DNA from: an uncultured Oscillospiraceae bacterium
GTDB lineage: Bacteria; Bacillota; Clostridia; Oscillospirales; Oscillospiraceae
Direction of reading: 5' to 3'
DNA length: 14,611 nucleotides
NCBI GenBank assembly: GCA_947627085.1
Contig: CANQUO010000030.1
Span: 1-14,611, forward strand
Shown here: positions 7,225-14,011 of the stretch, in pieces
How positions within the stretch are numbered: the stretch's first letter is position 1
How the letters are laid out: the number at the start of each line of letters is the position of its first letter
Notes under the pieces: model-generated
What the model was told of the DNA's origin: nothing
The model's input: the letters and a program-made list of their open reading frames with translations, nothing else
Database searches by the model: none
Position numbers and translations under genes: made by a program

Positions 7225-7552
7225 AACTACCTTTTTGGCTCCCCTTAGCCCTGAAAGGGCGTCAAGGGCCGCGCCTGCAGGCGCTAATTCTAATCGCGGC
7301 GTAGCCGCTTCCTTGTTCCTTGGCTCCTCCTCGTAGGAGGAGCTGTCGCCCGCTGGCGACTGAGGAAGCGAGGCCACCGTATCTGCACGCTCTTTCTTTC
7401 GAAGGTGTCGGCAACCCTTTCGGCCTCGCTTCCCCCCTCCCCCCCTCCTACGAGGAGGGGGCTCTCTATATGGTTGCGCCTCCGGCGCTTATTTAGATGT
7501 GGCGTAGCCACGACCTTTCTCGTCCCGCTTTATCCCCGAAAAACTGACGAAC
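7225..7552. repeat. Nested hairpin and inverted-repeat block in the serS 3' gap
   Basis: No gene is evident here. Hairpins: GCTCCTCCT (7323-7331) with AGGAGGAGC (7335-7343); GTCGCC (7345-7350) with GGCGAC (7355-7360); CCCCCTCCT (7441-7449) with AGGAGGGGG (7453-7461). A longer-range perfect 12-bp inverted repeat, GGAAGCGAGGCC (7364-7375) with GGCCTCGCTTCC (7422-7433), spans a 46-nt loop. GGTTGCGCC-family units flank the block at 7263-7290 and 7471-7497, each followed by TAATTCTAATC- or TTATTTAGAT-like DNA and a GGCGTAGCC palindrome. One of these hairpins may end serS transcription, but none has a convincing T-run on the minus strand. Confidence 0.65.
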
Positions 7553-8863
7553 TCACACCCTCTTCGCCTTCTCCAGCTTCTCCTTCCCGCCCATATACGG
7601 CCTCAAGACCTCGGGTATCCGCACCGAGCCGTCGGTGGAGAGGTTATTTTCCAAAAGGGCGATGAGCATCCTCGGCGGCGCCACGCAGGTGTTGTTGAGC
7701 GTGTGGGCAAGGTAAATTTTGCCATCCGCGCCCTTTATCCTTATCTTCAGCCTCCTGGCCTGGGCGTCGCCCAGATTGGAGCAGGAGCAGACCTCGAAAT
7801 ACTTCTTCTGCCTGGGGCTCCATGCCTCGATATCGCAGGACTTGACCTTCAAATCGGCCAGGTCCCCGGAACAGCACTCCAGCTGACGCACCGGGATATC
7901 CATGCTCCGGAAGAGCTCCACGGAGTACCGCCAGAGCTTCTCATACCACTCCATGGACTCCTCGGGCCGGCAAACCACGATCATCTCCTGCTTTTCGAAC
8001 TGGTGTATGCGGTAAACGCCACGCTCCTCCAGCCCGTGGGCCCCCTTCTCCTTGCGGAAGCAGGGGGAGTAGCTGGTCAGCGTGTGTGGTAGTGAGCTCT
8101 CCGGGATCACCTGGTCGATATACCGGCCTATCATGGAGTGCTCGCTGGTACCGATGAGGTACAGGTCCTCCCCCTCAATCTTGTACATCATGGCGTCCAT
8201 GTCCGACTGGCTCATGACGCCCTCCACTATGGCCCCGTGCATCATGTAGGGGGGGATCATATAGGTGAAGCCCTTGCCTATCATAAAATCCCTGGCGTAG
8301 GCCAGCACCGCCTCGTGAAGCCGCGCGATGTCGCCCACCAGGTAGTAAAACCCGTTTCCGGCCACACGCCGGGCGCCGTCCAGGTCGATGCCGTTGAAGC
8401 TCTCCATTATCTCCGTGTGGTATGGTATATCAAAATCGGGAACTACGGCCTCGCCGAAGCGCTGGACCTCCACGTTGTGGCTGTCGTCGGGACCTAAGGG
8501 GACGGAGGGGTCGATGATCTGGGGTATCCTCATCATCACTGCCCGAAGCTCCCCGGCGTATTTTGTCTCCAGCTCCTCAAGCTCCGCCAGTCTCTCCCCG
8601 TCGGCCTTCACCTCGGCCTTAATCTTCTCCGCCTCCTGAGCCTTGCCGGGGTCCTTTTTGGCCTGGCCCATCAGCATCCCGATCTGCTTTGAAAGCTGGT
8701 TCCTCCGGGCCCGAAGGTCGCTGGCCTCGTTGATGGCCGCCCGGTTCAGCCTGTCCAGCTCCGCCGCCCGGTCCACGAGAGGGAGCTTTTCGTCCTGGAA
8801 TTTCTTTTTTATGTTCTCCCGCACAAGGTCGGGGTTTTCTCTTATGAGCTTAATGTCTATCAT
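7553..8863 (-). CDS. serS: Seryl-tRNA synthetase
   Basis: SerRS charges tRNA-Ser (and tRNA-Sec) with serine using ATP. This 436-residue protein has the family layout: an N-terminal long coiled-coil arm (about residues 30-110) that grips the tRNA long variable arm, then a class II catalytic core. Motif 2 is SYSPCFRKEKG...RGVYRIHQFEKQE (264-293); the serine-binding GTSEHS segment is at 238-243; KSCDIEAWSP and the VCSCSNLGDAQARR block (358-371) are canonical. Motif 3 reads HTLNNTCVAPPRMLIALLENN rather than the common NGSGLAxGR form, with the class-defining Arg retained. The ATG at 8861-8863 is preceded by GAGAGG, which overlaps the stop of the upstream ORF, so it is probably translated from the parA-parB mRNA. 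Confidence 0.95.
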   Translation of the reverse strand: MIDIKLIRENPDLVRENIKKKFQDEKLPLVDRAAELDRLNRAAINEASDLRARRNQLSKQIGMLMGQAKKDPGKAQEAEKIKAEVKADGERLAELEELETKYAGELRAVMMRIPQIIDPSVPLGPDDSHNVEVQRFGEAVVPDFDIPYHTEIMESFNGIDLDGARRVAGNGFYYLVGDIARLHEAVLAYARDFMIGKGFTYMIPPYMMHGAIVEGVMSQSDMDAMMYKIEGEDLYLIGTSEHSMIGRYIDQVIPESSLPHTLTSYSPCFRKEKGAHGLEERGVYRIHQFEKQEMIVVCRPEESMEWYEKLWRYSVELFRSMDIPVRQLECCSGDLADLKVKSCDIEAWSPRQKKYFEVCSCSNLGDAQARRLKIRIKGADGKIYLAHTLNNTCVAPPRMLIALLENNLSTDGSVRIPEVLRPYMGGKEKLEKAKRV

Positions 8864-8875
8864 GTCTTACGCCTC

Positions 8876-9304
8876 TCATTTTTTATCTTCCGCCAGGGAG
8901 TTGTATATATCCAGCGCGTCCCCCTCCAGATACTGGGCCAGGGGCTCCATCCGTTTCAGAAGCTTATTCCTCTCCGGCCCCGGCTCCTCGTTAAGCGCCG
9001 CCGCCAATATCTCCACAGCCTGAAGCTTCTGCCTGAGCGCCTGATTTTCGTTCTGGAGCTCCTCGATGTTCCGCATGGCCTGGGCCGAAAACTCCCCGTG
9101 CTGTAAGGACATGTCGTTTATGGCGGTATTCGTCCGCTTCTGCATGGCGTAGCTTAAGAGTATCAGCGCCAGAGCCACGGCGAAGAGCACCGTTGTGTAT
9201 ATTATGACGGATATCTCACGCTTCCGGCTGTTGCCGGCGGGCTTTTCCGGCTTTACCTCCGGCGCTCTCCCGTCCGGCGCGCCGTCGCGCCTTTCAAGCT
9301 TCAT
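8876..9304 (-). CDS. Single-pass membrane protein with coiled coil, coupled to parB (hypothetical)
   Basis: I do not recognise this protein family. The best start is the ATG at 9302-9304, which overlaps the parB stop as ATGA, with GAGGTG about nine nt upstream; this gives 142 residues. A more upstream in-frame GTG/TTG-type start (9343) lies inside parB and is less likely. A charged N-terminal tail (1-30) precedes one hydrophobic helix (about 31-53, VIIYTTVLFAVALALILLSY). A Glu/Gln/Leu-rich segment follows that looks like a coiled coil (about 72-100, MRNIEELQNENQALRQKLQ), then a helical tail. It lies between parB and serS with a 4-bp overlap and a 12-bp gap, so it belongs to the same operon. 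A role near segregation or the membrane is guesswork from position. Confidence 0.7.
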   Translation of the reverse strand: MKLERRDGAPDGRAPEVKPEKPAGNSRKREISVIIYTTVLFAVALALILLSYAMQKRTNTAINDMSLQHGEFSAQAMRNIEELQNENQALRQKLQAVEILAAALNEEPGPERNKLLKRMEPLAQYLEGDALDIYNSLAEDKK

Positions 9305-10179
9305 TTCCTGTACACCTCTTTCAGGGTCATAAGGGCCTGGCACAGCTCCTCAAAGTCCTCCGGGCCGTAATATTCGAGCCTCACGCTCCCGGACCTGACG
9401 CCGGCGTCCACCCGGACCTTCCGGCCAAGCTTCAGGGACATGTCCTGCTCAAGCTGAGCTATATAGTCCACTCCGTCGGGCCCGAGCCTCGGGTTTTTCT
9501 TCGGGGCCGCCGGCTTTTTCGCGCTGGCCAGCTTCTTTGCCAGAGCCGTGGTCTCCCTCACCGAAAGCCCCTCGTTTGCCGCCCTTCTGGCAAGCTCCGC
9601 CTGGGCGTCCCTGTCCGAAAGCTCCGCCACGGCTCTCGCCTGACTTGTGGAGAGCTTCCCCGCCTCCAAAAGCTCCTGGACCTCCTCGGGAAGCTTTAAA
9701 AGCCTCAGCGCGTTTGCCACCGCCGGCCTTGATTTGCCCACCCGGTCGGCGGCCTGCTCCTGAGTGAGCTTGAAGCCCTCGATGAGCGCCCGGTAGCCTT
9801 TCGCCTCCTCGATGGGGTTCAGGTCCTCCCTTTGAAGGTTCTCAATTAAGGCCAGCTCCGCGGTTTTCCTGTCGTCCGCGTCGATTATATTCACCGGGAC
9901 CTGGGAAAGGCCCGCGAGCCTCGCGGCCCGCCAGCGCCGCTCCCCGGCGATTATCTGATAATACCCCCCGTCCACGGGCCTTACGGTTATGGGCTGGATA
10001 AGGCCGTGCTCCCGTATGGACTGGGCCAGCTCCTCAAGCTTCTCCTCGTCAAAATACTCTCTGGGCTGGTCGGCCCGGGGCTCTATCTTCCCCAGCGGCA
10101 CCGTGGTAAGGCCGGTTTCGGCGTTCAGCGCCTCGTCGCCCAAAAGCGCCCCCAGGCCGGAACCCAATCCCTTGGCCAT
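9301..10179 (-). CDS. parB: Chromosome partitioning protein ParB (Spo0J)
   Basis: ParB binds parS, spreads as a CTP-dependent clamp and loads SMC near the origin; in spore formers it works with ParA (Soj) during sporulation. The 292 residues show the full layout: an N-terminal start MAKGLGSGLGALLG, the PRADQPR element (34-40), the CTP-binding GERRWRAARLAG motif (79-90), ENLQREDLNPIEEA (113-126), a helix-turn-helix around LTQEQAADRVGKSRPAVANALRLL (138-161), and a C-terminal dimerisation domain. An Ala/Lys/Pro linker (KKLASAKKPAAPKK) precedes that last domain. Its ATG overlaps the parA stop by one base (TGATG), which suggests coupled translation. The cognate parS lies 0.9 kb upstream. Confidence 0.96.
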   Translation of the reverse strand: MAKGLGSGLGALLGDEALNAETGLTTVPLGKIEPRADQPREYFDEEKLEELAQSIREHGLIQPITVRPVDGGYYQIIAGERRWRAARLAGLSQVPVNIIDADDRKTAELALIENLQREDLNPIEEAKGYRALIEGFKLTQEQAADRVGKSRPAVANALRLLKLPEEVQELLEAGKLSTSQARAVAELSDRDAQAELARRAANEGLSVRETTALAKKLASAKKPAAPKKNPRLGPDGVDYIAQLEQDMSLKLGRKVRVDAGVRSGSVRLEYYGPEDFEELCQALMTLKEVYRK

Positions 10180-10949
10180 CAGCTTCTATCCCCCTTCCCG
10201 TTTCTCTCCAAAAGCTCCCGTCCCAAGGCCACGTAGGCCGCCGCCCCCCGGGAGCCGGGGTCGTAGGCCATGACCGGCTTGCCGTGGCTGGGCGCCTCGG
10301 ACAGCCGCACGTTCCTCGGTATCACCGTGCGCATGACCTTGTCCTTGAAATACTTCTTTACCTCCGCCGCCACCTGCATGCTCAGGTTCGTCCTGCCGTC
10401 GAACATGGTCAGGACCACGCCCTCAATGTCCAGGTCCGGATTGAGCCGGCGCTTCACGATGCGGACGGTGTTCATAAGGTCCGATAGCCCCTCCAGGGCG
10501 AAGTACTCGCACTGCACCGGCACCAGCACCGTATCCGCCGCCACAAGCCCGTTGAGGGTCAGAAGCTCCAAAGACGGCGGGCAGTCGATTATAATGTAAT
10601 CATAACCGGTTTTCACGGTCTCCAACGCTTTTTTCAGTATGTACTCCCGCTCCGGCACGTCCACCAGCTCAATAAGAGCCCCGGACAAAGCCCGGTTGGA
10701 TGGGAGCAGATACCCGTATTTCGTGTTCATCGCGGCCCCGGAGGCGGCCTCGCCGATGAGCACGTCGTAAGTCCCGGACTTCACCCGGTTTTTGTCCACG
10801 CCCATGGCGGAGGTGGCGTTGCCCTGGGGGTCCAGGTCCACCAGCAGCGTCCGTTTGCCCTCCCGGTGCAGGGCGCAGGTCAGATTGACGGCCGTGGTGG
10901 TCTTGCCCACGCCGCCCTTCTGATTTGCCACCGCGATGATCTTGCCCAT
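10179..10949 (-). CDS. parA: Chromosome partitioning ATPase ParA (Soj)
   Basis: ParA is a Walker-type ATPase that binds DNA non-specifically as an ATP dimer and drives ParB-parS segregation. The 256 residues contain the deviant Walker A KGGVGKTT (11-18, with the signature Lys11), the VDLDPQGN motif (37-44) and Walker B YIIIDCPPSLELLTLN (118-133). The later NVRLSEAPSHGKP segment is also typical of chromosomal Soj proteins. There is no N-terminal HTH extension, so it is the short chromosomal type. The ATG at 10947-10949 follows GGGGGAGAG. It is the first gene of parA-parB-orf142-serS, served by the promoter at 10985-11013. Confidence 0.97.
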   Translation of the reverse strand: MGKIIAVANQKGGVGKTTTAVNLTCALHREGKRTLLVDLDPQGNATSAMGVDKNRVKSGTYDVLIGEAASGAAMNTKYGYLLPSNRALSGALIELVDVPEREYILKKALETVKTGYDYIIIDCPPSLELLTLNGLVAADTVLVPVQCEYFALEGLSDLMNTVRIVKRRLNPDLDIEGVVLTMFDGRTNLSMQVAAEVKKYFKDKVMRTVIPRNVRLSEAPSHGKPVMAYDPGSRGAAAYVALGRELLERNGKGDRS

Positions 10950-10984
10950 CTGTCTCTCCCCCGGGATTTTTGAAAAGTGCCCCC

Positions 10985-11013
10985 ATTATAACAAATGGCC
11001 GCCGCCTTTTCAA
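10985..11013 (-). promoter_or_regulatory. Sigma-A promoter of the parA-parB-orf142-serS operon
   Basis: Read on the minus strand: TTGAAA (11008-11013), a 17-nt spacer, and a perfect TATAAT (10985-10990), about 36 nt upstream of the parA ATG. parS lies 40 bp further upstream, so ParB bound or spread from parS could reach this promoter; that is inference. Confidence 0.88.
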
Positions 11014-11052
11014 TATCTATTTTATTAATTTTCTTCCTCCGCCGGGGCAAAA

Positions 11053-11068
11053 TGTTTCACGTGAAACA
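11053..11068. promoter_or_regulatory. parS centromere site
   Basis: TGTTTCACGTGAAACA is an exact match to the 16-bp bacterial parS consensus. It sits at the centre of a longer perfect palindrome (11049-11072, with AAAA/TTTT flanks) between gpr and parA. This is the loading site for the neighbouring ParB. Confidence 0.97.
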
Positions 11069-11094
11069 TTTTAGTAGACTAAAGTGTATTGTTC

Positions 11095-11988
11095 TCACCC
11101 CAGAAACATGTCCACGTCCCGTACCTCCAGCCCCGGGTGGAGGGCCAGGTCGATGGCGTAGCCCATGAGCCGGGATATATTTGCCACCGCCGAATCGATC
11201 TCCCGGGGCGTCACTATCATCTTGCCGCTTTTCTCCCGGAGGGCCCCGGCGTCCAGCTCCACCCCGGCCTCCCTGGCCATGTCCAGCGTCAGGGTGGCCG
11301 CGTCCACCACTGTCGGCACTCCAAGGGCCACCACCGGCACCCCCAGGGTCCGGTTGGAGAGCTCCCCCCTGGCGTTGCCCACCCCGGAGCCCGGGACGAT
11401 GCCCGTGTCGGATATCTGCACGGTCCTGCACACCCGGTCCATGCTCCGGGAGGCCAGCGCGTCCACGACGATGACCACCCCGGGGCGTATCTTCCCGGCA
11501 ATGGCCCCTACTACGTCCACGCTCTCCACTCCCGTAGTCCCCAGCACCCCGGGCTCCAGGGCCGCCACGTCCCCAAAGGCGGCGAAGGCCTCGGGCATCT
11601 GCTGTCTCAAATGGCGCGTCACCAGGGTATTTTTCACCACTAAATGTCCCACCGCGTCGGGAGTGATGGCCGGGTTGCCCAGCCCCACCACCAGCGCGCC
11701 TCCCTCGGTCTTTTCCGTAAGTCCGGCGATTATATCCGCCAGCACCCGGACGCAGTCCTCAAAGGCCTCGTCCTCCCGTCTTAAAAACCTGCCTAGCTCC
11801 ACCGTCACATATTTTCCCACAGCCTTCCCCAGCTCCCGGGCGGCGTCCTCGGAGGTTATATCCACCGTGGTCACCTGAAAGCCCGACCGCTCCTCCACGG
11901 ACTCCTCCACGCCGCCTATCTGCCCGATATTGTCCTCCGACCAAATCCTTCTGGCCTCCGTGGCCAAGTCCGAACGCCTTGAAAGCAT
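11095..11988 (-). CDS. gpr: GPR endopeptidase (germination protease for SASPs)
   Basis: GPR degrades small acid-soluble spore proteins during germination, freeing amino acids and uncovering DNA; it is made as a zymogen in the forespore. The 297 residues (family about 300-370) show SDLATEA near the N-terminus (6-12), the GLGNPAITPDAVGH block (102-115), PGVLGTTGVES (146-156), VVDALASR (174-181), QISDTGIVPGSGVGNARGELS (191-211) and GVPTVVDAATL. The two Asp at about 111 and 176 are in the positions implicated in family A25. The N-terminus before SDLA is only five residues, so the removable propeptide seems short. It is divergent from rpsT, an arrangement common in spore-forming Clostridia. A weak TATACT-like -10 is at 12021-12026; no clear forespore sigma promoter was found. 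Confidence 0.95.
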   Translation of the reverse strand: MLSRRSDLATEARRIWSEDNIGQIGGVEESVEERSGFQVTTVDITSEDAARELGKAVGKYVTVELGRFLRREDEAFEDCVRVLADIIAGLTEKTEGGALVVGLGNPAITPDAVGHLVVKNTLVTRHLRQQMPEAFAAFGDVAALEPGVLGTTGVESVDVVGAIAGKIRPGVVIVVDALASRSMDRVCRTVQISDTGIVPGSGVGNARGELSNRTLGVPVVALGVPTVVDAATLTLDMAREAGVELDAGALREKSGKMIVTPREIDSAVANISRLMGYAIDLALHPGLEVRDVDMFLG

Positions 11989-12067
11989 TAAGATACCCCC
12001 ATATATTGTGGTTTTCTAATAGTATAAACGCAAACGGTGAATTTACATAAAAAATTTCAAAAAACTC

Positions 12068-12096
12068 TTGCCATTTGCGCAAATTCATGTTAAAAT
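12068..12096 (+). promoter_or_regulatory. Sigma-A promoter of rpsT
   Basis: TTGCCA (12068-12073), a 17-nt spacer and TAAAAT (12091-12096) precede rpsT, leaving a leader of about 42 nt with a very strong AGGAGGAGGTGG ribosome binding region (12126-12137). Confidence 0.82.
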
Positions 12097-12144
12097 ACCA
12101 TTCCGCACGGTGAACGTGACTTTATAGGAGGAGGTGGCCAGTAA

Positions 12145-12405
12145 ATGCCCAATATCAAGTCAGCGAAAAAGCGCGTCCTTGTCGGAAAGGTCCGCAATGC
12201 CCGCAACAAGGCCGACAAGTCAGAGCTCAAGACCGTTCTGAAGAAGTTCGATGCCGCTGTGGCCGGTGGTGACCGCAAAGAGGCCGAGAGCGCCTATAAA
12301 GTTGCCGTCAAGACCGTGGACAAGGCAGCCGCGAAGGGCCTTATTCACAAGAACAACGCCGCTCATAAAAAGAGCGCCATTGACACAAAGCTCAACGCCA
12401 TGTGA
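12145..12405 (+). CDS. rpsT: 30S ribosomal protein S20
   Basis: S20 is a small basic, three-helix protein that binds 16S rRNA near the foot of the 30S subunit during early assembly. The 86-residue length is exactly typical. The N-terminus MPNIKSAKKRV and the downstream VRNARNKADKSELKT, AAKGLIHKNNAAHKKSAI segments are diagnostic. Codon use is biased toward AAG and GCC. It is monocistronic between its own promoter and a strong terminator, divergent from gpr. Confidence 0.98.
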   Translation: MPNIKSAKKRVLVGKVRNARNKADKSELKTVLKKFDAAVAGGDRKEAESAYKVAVKTVDKAAAKGLIHKNNAAHKKSAIDTKLNAM

Positions 12406-12420
12406 CCATATCGCCCACCC

Positions 12421-12452
12421 AAAACGCCGGGTTTCCCCGGCGTTTTATTTTT
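12421..12452 (+). terminator. Rho-independent terminator of rpsT
   Basis: AAAACGCCGGG (12421-12431) pairs with CCCGGCGTTTT (12436-12446) around TTTC, followed by ATTTTTG. It is 15 nt past the rpsT stop and should work in both directions. Confidence 0.93.
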
Positions 12453-12504
12453 GTCGATGCTCCCCGGCTCACATCTACGGGAAGAAGCCCGGGAACGCGT
12501 ATTA

Positions 12505-12742
12505 GCCCCTCCCTTTGGGAGGGGTGGCCGAGCGGAGCGACGGCCGAGGTGGGCCGATTCGTCCCTACCTGTTTTAACGGACCGCTTGATCAAAAGGTTG
12601 CGCCATACGGCGAGTTTGAATCAGCGGCGAAGCCGCAACCATTTAGTCAGGCGAAGAGAGACTGAGAGGTTCTACCGTTTACTCGGAACCTCTCCTGCCG
12701 CTTCGCGGCGGTCCTCCCCTTTAACAAGGGGAGGCTTTTTTT
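12505..12742. repeat. Palindrome cluster ending in a terminator-like hairpin
   Basis: No gene is seen. Units in order: CCCCTCCC/GGGAGGGG hairpin (12506-12524, shared with 2088-2106); a GGTTGCGCC unit (12593-12617); GCGGC/GCCGC hairpin (12624-12636), whose 17-nt neighbourhood GCGGCGAAGCCGCAACC recurs at 14324-14340; GAGAGGTTC with GAACCTCTC (about 12664-12694); and CCTCCCCTT (12713-12721) with AAGGGGAGG (12726-12734) followed by C and seven Ts. Only the last resembles an intrinsic terminator. Confidence 0.65.
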
Positions 12743-12767
12743 GTCCGCGCGGCGTGGACAAGAGGAT

Positions 12768-12850
12768 GGGCGGGTTTAGAACCCGCCCCTACAAGTTAAA
12801 CAAAAAATCCCCCACAACAGCCTAGGGGAGGGTTCCAAACCCTCCCCTAC
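12768..12850. repeat. Composite two-palindrome repeat, copy 1
   Basis: Palindrome GGGCGGGTT/AACCCGCCC (12768-12788) is followed by CCTACAAGTTAAACAAAAAA, then TCCCCCACAACAGCC and palindrome TAGGGGAGGGTT/AACCCTCCCCTA (12823-12849). The same pair with the same 55-bp offset recurs at 14233-14313. Its second half also recurs at 13997-14037. Confidence 0.75.
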
Positions 12851-12866
12851 TCAGTTTGTCAAAAAA

Positions 12867-13054
12867 CTCAAATTCAATATTTTTCCCGGCGGCATGTACG
12901 TCGGGAAAAATCCCTTTTGTCGCCCAAGTGTGCCCCTACGGGGCGCGCGCAGGGCGACAGCAGGGAGATTTTCTCTGAATTTCGCAAAATTCAGAGAAAA
13001 TTTCCCGCACGTTCTCCTTGTCGGAAAAGGCCGCAGGCCTTTTTCGACAGGCTG
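12867..13054. repeat. Four-stem structured repeat element, copy B (short form)
   Basis: Colinear with 1799-2086. P1: 12879-12891 with 12899-12911, loop GCATGTA, one G-T wobble. P2: GTCGCCC (12919-12925) with GGGCGAC (12952-12958), enclosing a short arm with CCCCTACGGGG. P3: 20-bp stem 12963-12982 with 12987-13006, loop CGCA, one G-T wobble. P4: 13019-13032 with 13036-13049, one G-T wobble. Relative to copy A, five consecutive P3 pairs and two P1 pairs have changed on both sides and still pair. It lies between convergent rpsT and the XRE gene, as copy A lies between convergent genes. Confidence 0.8.
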
Positions 13055-13056
13055 CG

Positions 13057-13202
13057 TAGGGGAGGGTTCCAAACCCTCCCCTATTTCAATACGCGCCGTC
13101 AGGCGCAACCTTACTCCCCCACCCCCCTTTCGGAAAGGGGGGTGCCGTCGCAACGGCGGGAGGTTCGAGCTCCTTCGTCGTCGCTTCATCTCATTAAGAC
13201 GG
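13057..13202. repeat. Left direct repeat bracketing the XRE-type gene
   Basis: It contains palindrome TAGGGGAGGGTT/AACCCTCCCCTA (13057-13083), a GCGCCgtcaGGCGC-type unit, CCCCCCTTT (13122-13130) with AAAGGGGGG (13134-13142), GCCGT/ACGGC (13144-13157), and ends near TTAAGACGG. It aligns with 14012-14157 in the same order and orientation; 43 bases (13142-13184 and 14098-14140) are identical. Confidence 0.8.
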
Positions 13203-13215
13203 ATAACAAGTGCGC

Positions 13216-13830
13216 TTAATCCTCCTTCGTCAACACCTTTCTCTGCCAGCTTCGTTTCCCGCACTCAGGGCATTTCATGTATCTCGTCCGGCCGATGTGG
13301 CGCGCAAGATTGGTTTGCCAGTAAGTCGGCACATATCTGTGACCGCAGTTTTGGCACTCATAGTATCCGGCCTTCTGCTCGATGCCTACCGCGATAAAGG
13401 CGACCGCAAAAATCATCACAAGGGCAAATGTGAGCAGCACGACCCGTAGCCATATGGACATTGAGACAAAGCAAGCCACAAACACCAGGACGAGCCCGGC
13501 GAGAACCGCCGGAACGGTAACCAGGTATTCCGTCCTCAGCATCTGCCTGTTCTTTTCCTCCATCTCCCGCTTCATTGCCAGAAGATTTTCCTCCGCCCGT
13601 TTGTCATAAGAGTCCGCCATGATTTTTTCGCCCGACAGGAGCTCGTTGACGTTGATTTTCAGAAAATCGCACAGCTCCAGCATTATGCCGGAATCGGGCA
13701 TGGATTTTCCCGTCTCCCATTTTGATACCGCCCGGTCGCTGACGCCCAGCTTCTCGGCAAGGACGGCTTGGGTCATGCCCTGTTCTTTTCTGCATGACGC
13801 TATGAATTTTCCGATTTTGATTTGATCCAT
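13216..13830 (-). CDS. XRE-family HTH regulator with two membrane helices and a C-terminal zinc ribbon
   Basis: A 204-residue protein with three parts. An XRE helix-turn-helix domain (about 5-65: FIASCRKEQGMTQAVLAEKLGV, then SDRAVSKWETGKSMPD) should bind operator DNA. Two hydrophobic helices follow (about 104-126 and 128-150). A C-terminal zinc ribbon has Cys pairs at 159/162 and 187/190 (CQNC, CPEC). Such HTH-membrane proteins in Firmicutes are usually annotated as regulators that may link DNA binding to a membrane signal; the ligand is unknown. The ATG at 13828-13830 is chosen because AAAGGAGGTG lies at ideal spacing, while an upstream GTG at 13839 overlaps that site. A sampled 60-nt stretch is about 52% GC against about 73% in gpr, so it may be acquired. 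It lies between direct repeats. Confidence 0.85.
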   Translation of the reverse strand: MDQIKIGKFIASCRKEQGMTQAVLAEKLGVSDRAVSKWETGKSMPDSGIMLELCDFLKINVNELLSGEKIMADSYDKRAEENLLAMKREMEEKNRQMLRTEYLVTVPAVLAGLVLVFVACFVSMSIWLRVVLLTFALVMIFAVAFIAVGIEQKAGYYECQNCGHRYVPTYWQTNLARHIGRTRYMKCPECGKRSWQRKVLTKED

Positions 13831-14011
13831 ATCGGGCACCTCCTTTCACGGCTCAAGCATATCTGAAATCGACATGGCTGAACACGAACCGGCGGTTGAT
13901 TTTCGCTGACTCCACCGCGGGTTGAGTGGGGACATAAAAGGAAATTGGGAGAAGGGGTAAGTCACACTTCGTAAACAGGTGGGTTTACAGGCCAATCCCC
14001 CACAACAGCCG

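Noticed and set aside
9305..9343. Upstream start for the parB-coupled membrane protein
   Set aside because: It would overlap parB by 43 bases without a better ribosome site, while the ATGA overlap at 9301-9304 is the usual coupling arrangement.
12505..12570. tRNA-like stretch GGGTGGCCGAGCGG resembling a tRNA-Ser/Leu D-arm
   Set aside because: No anticodon stem-loop, T-arm or acceptor pairing can be placed around it, and the same hairpin occurs in an unrelated gap at 2088-2110.
13831..13839. Upstream GTG start for the XRE gene
   Set aside because: It overlaps the AGGAGGTG ribosome binding site; the ATG at 13828-13830 has ideal spacing.
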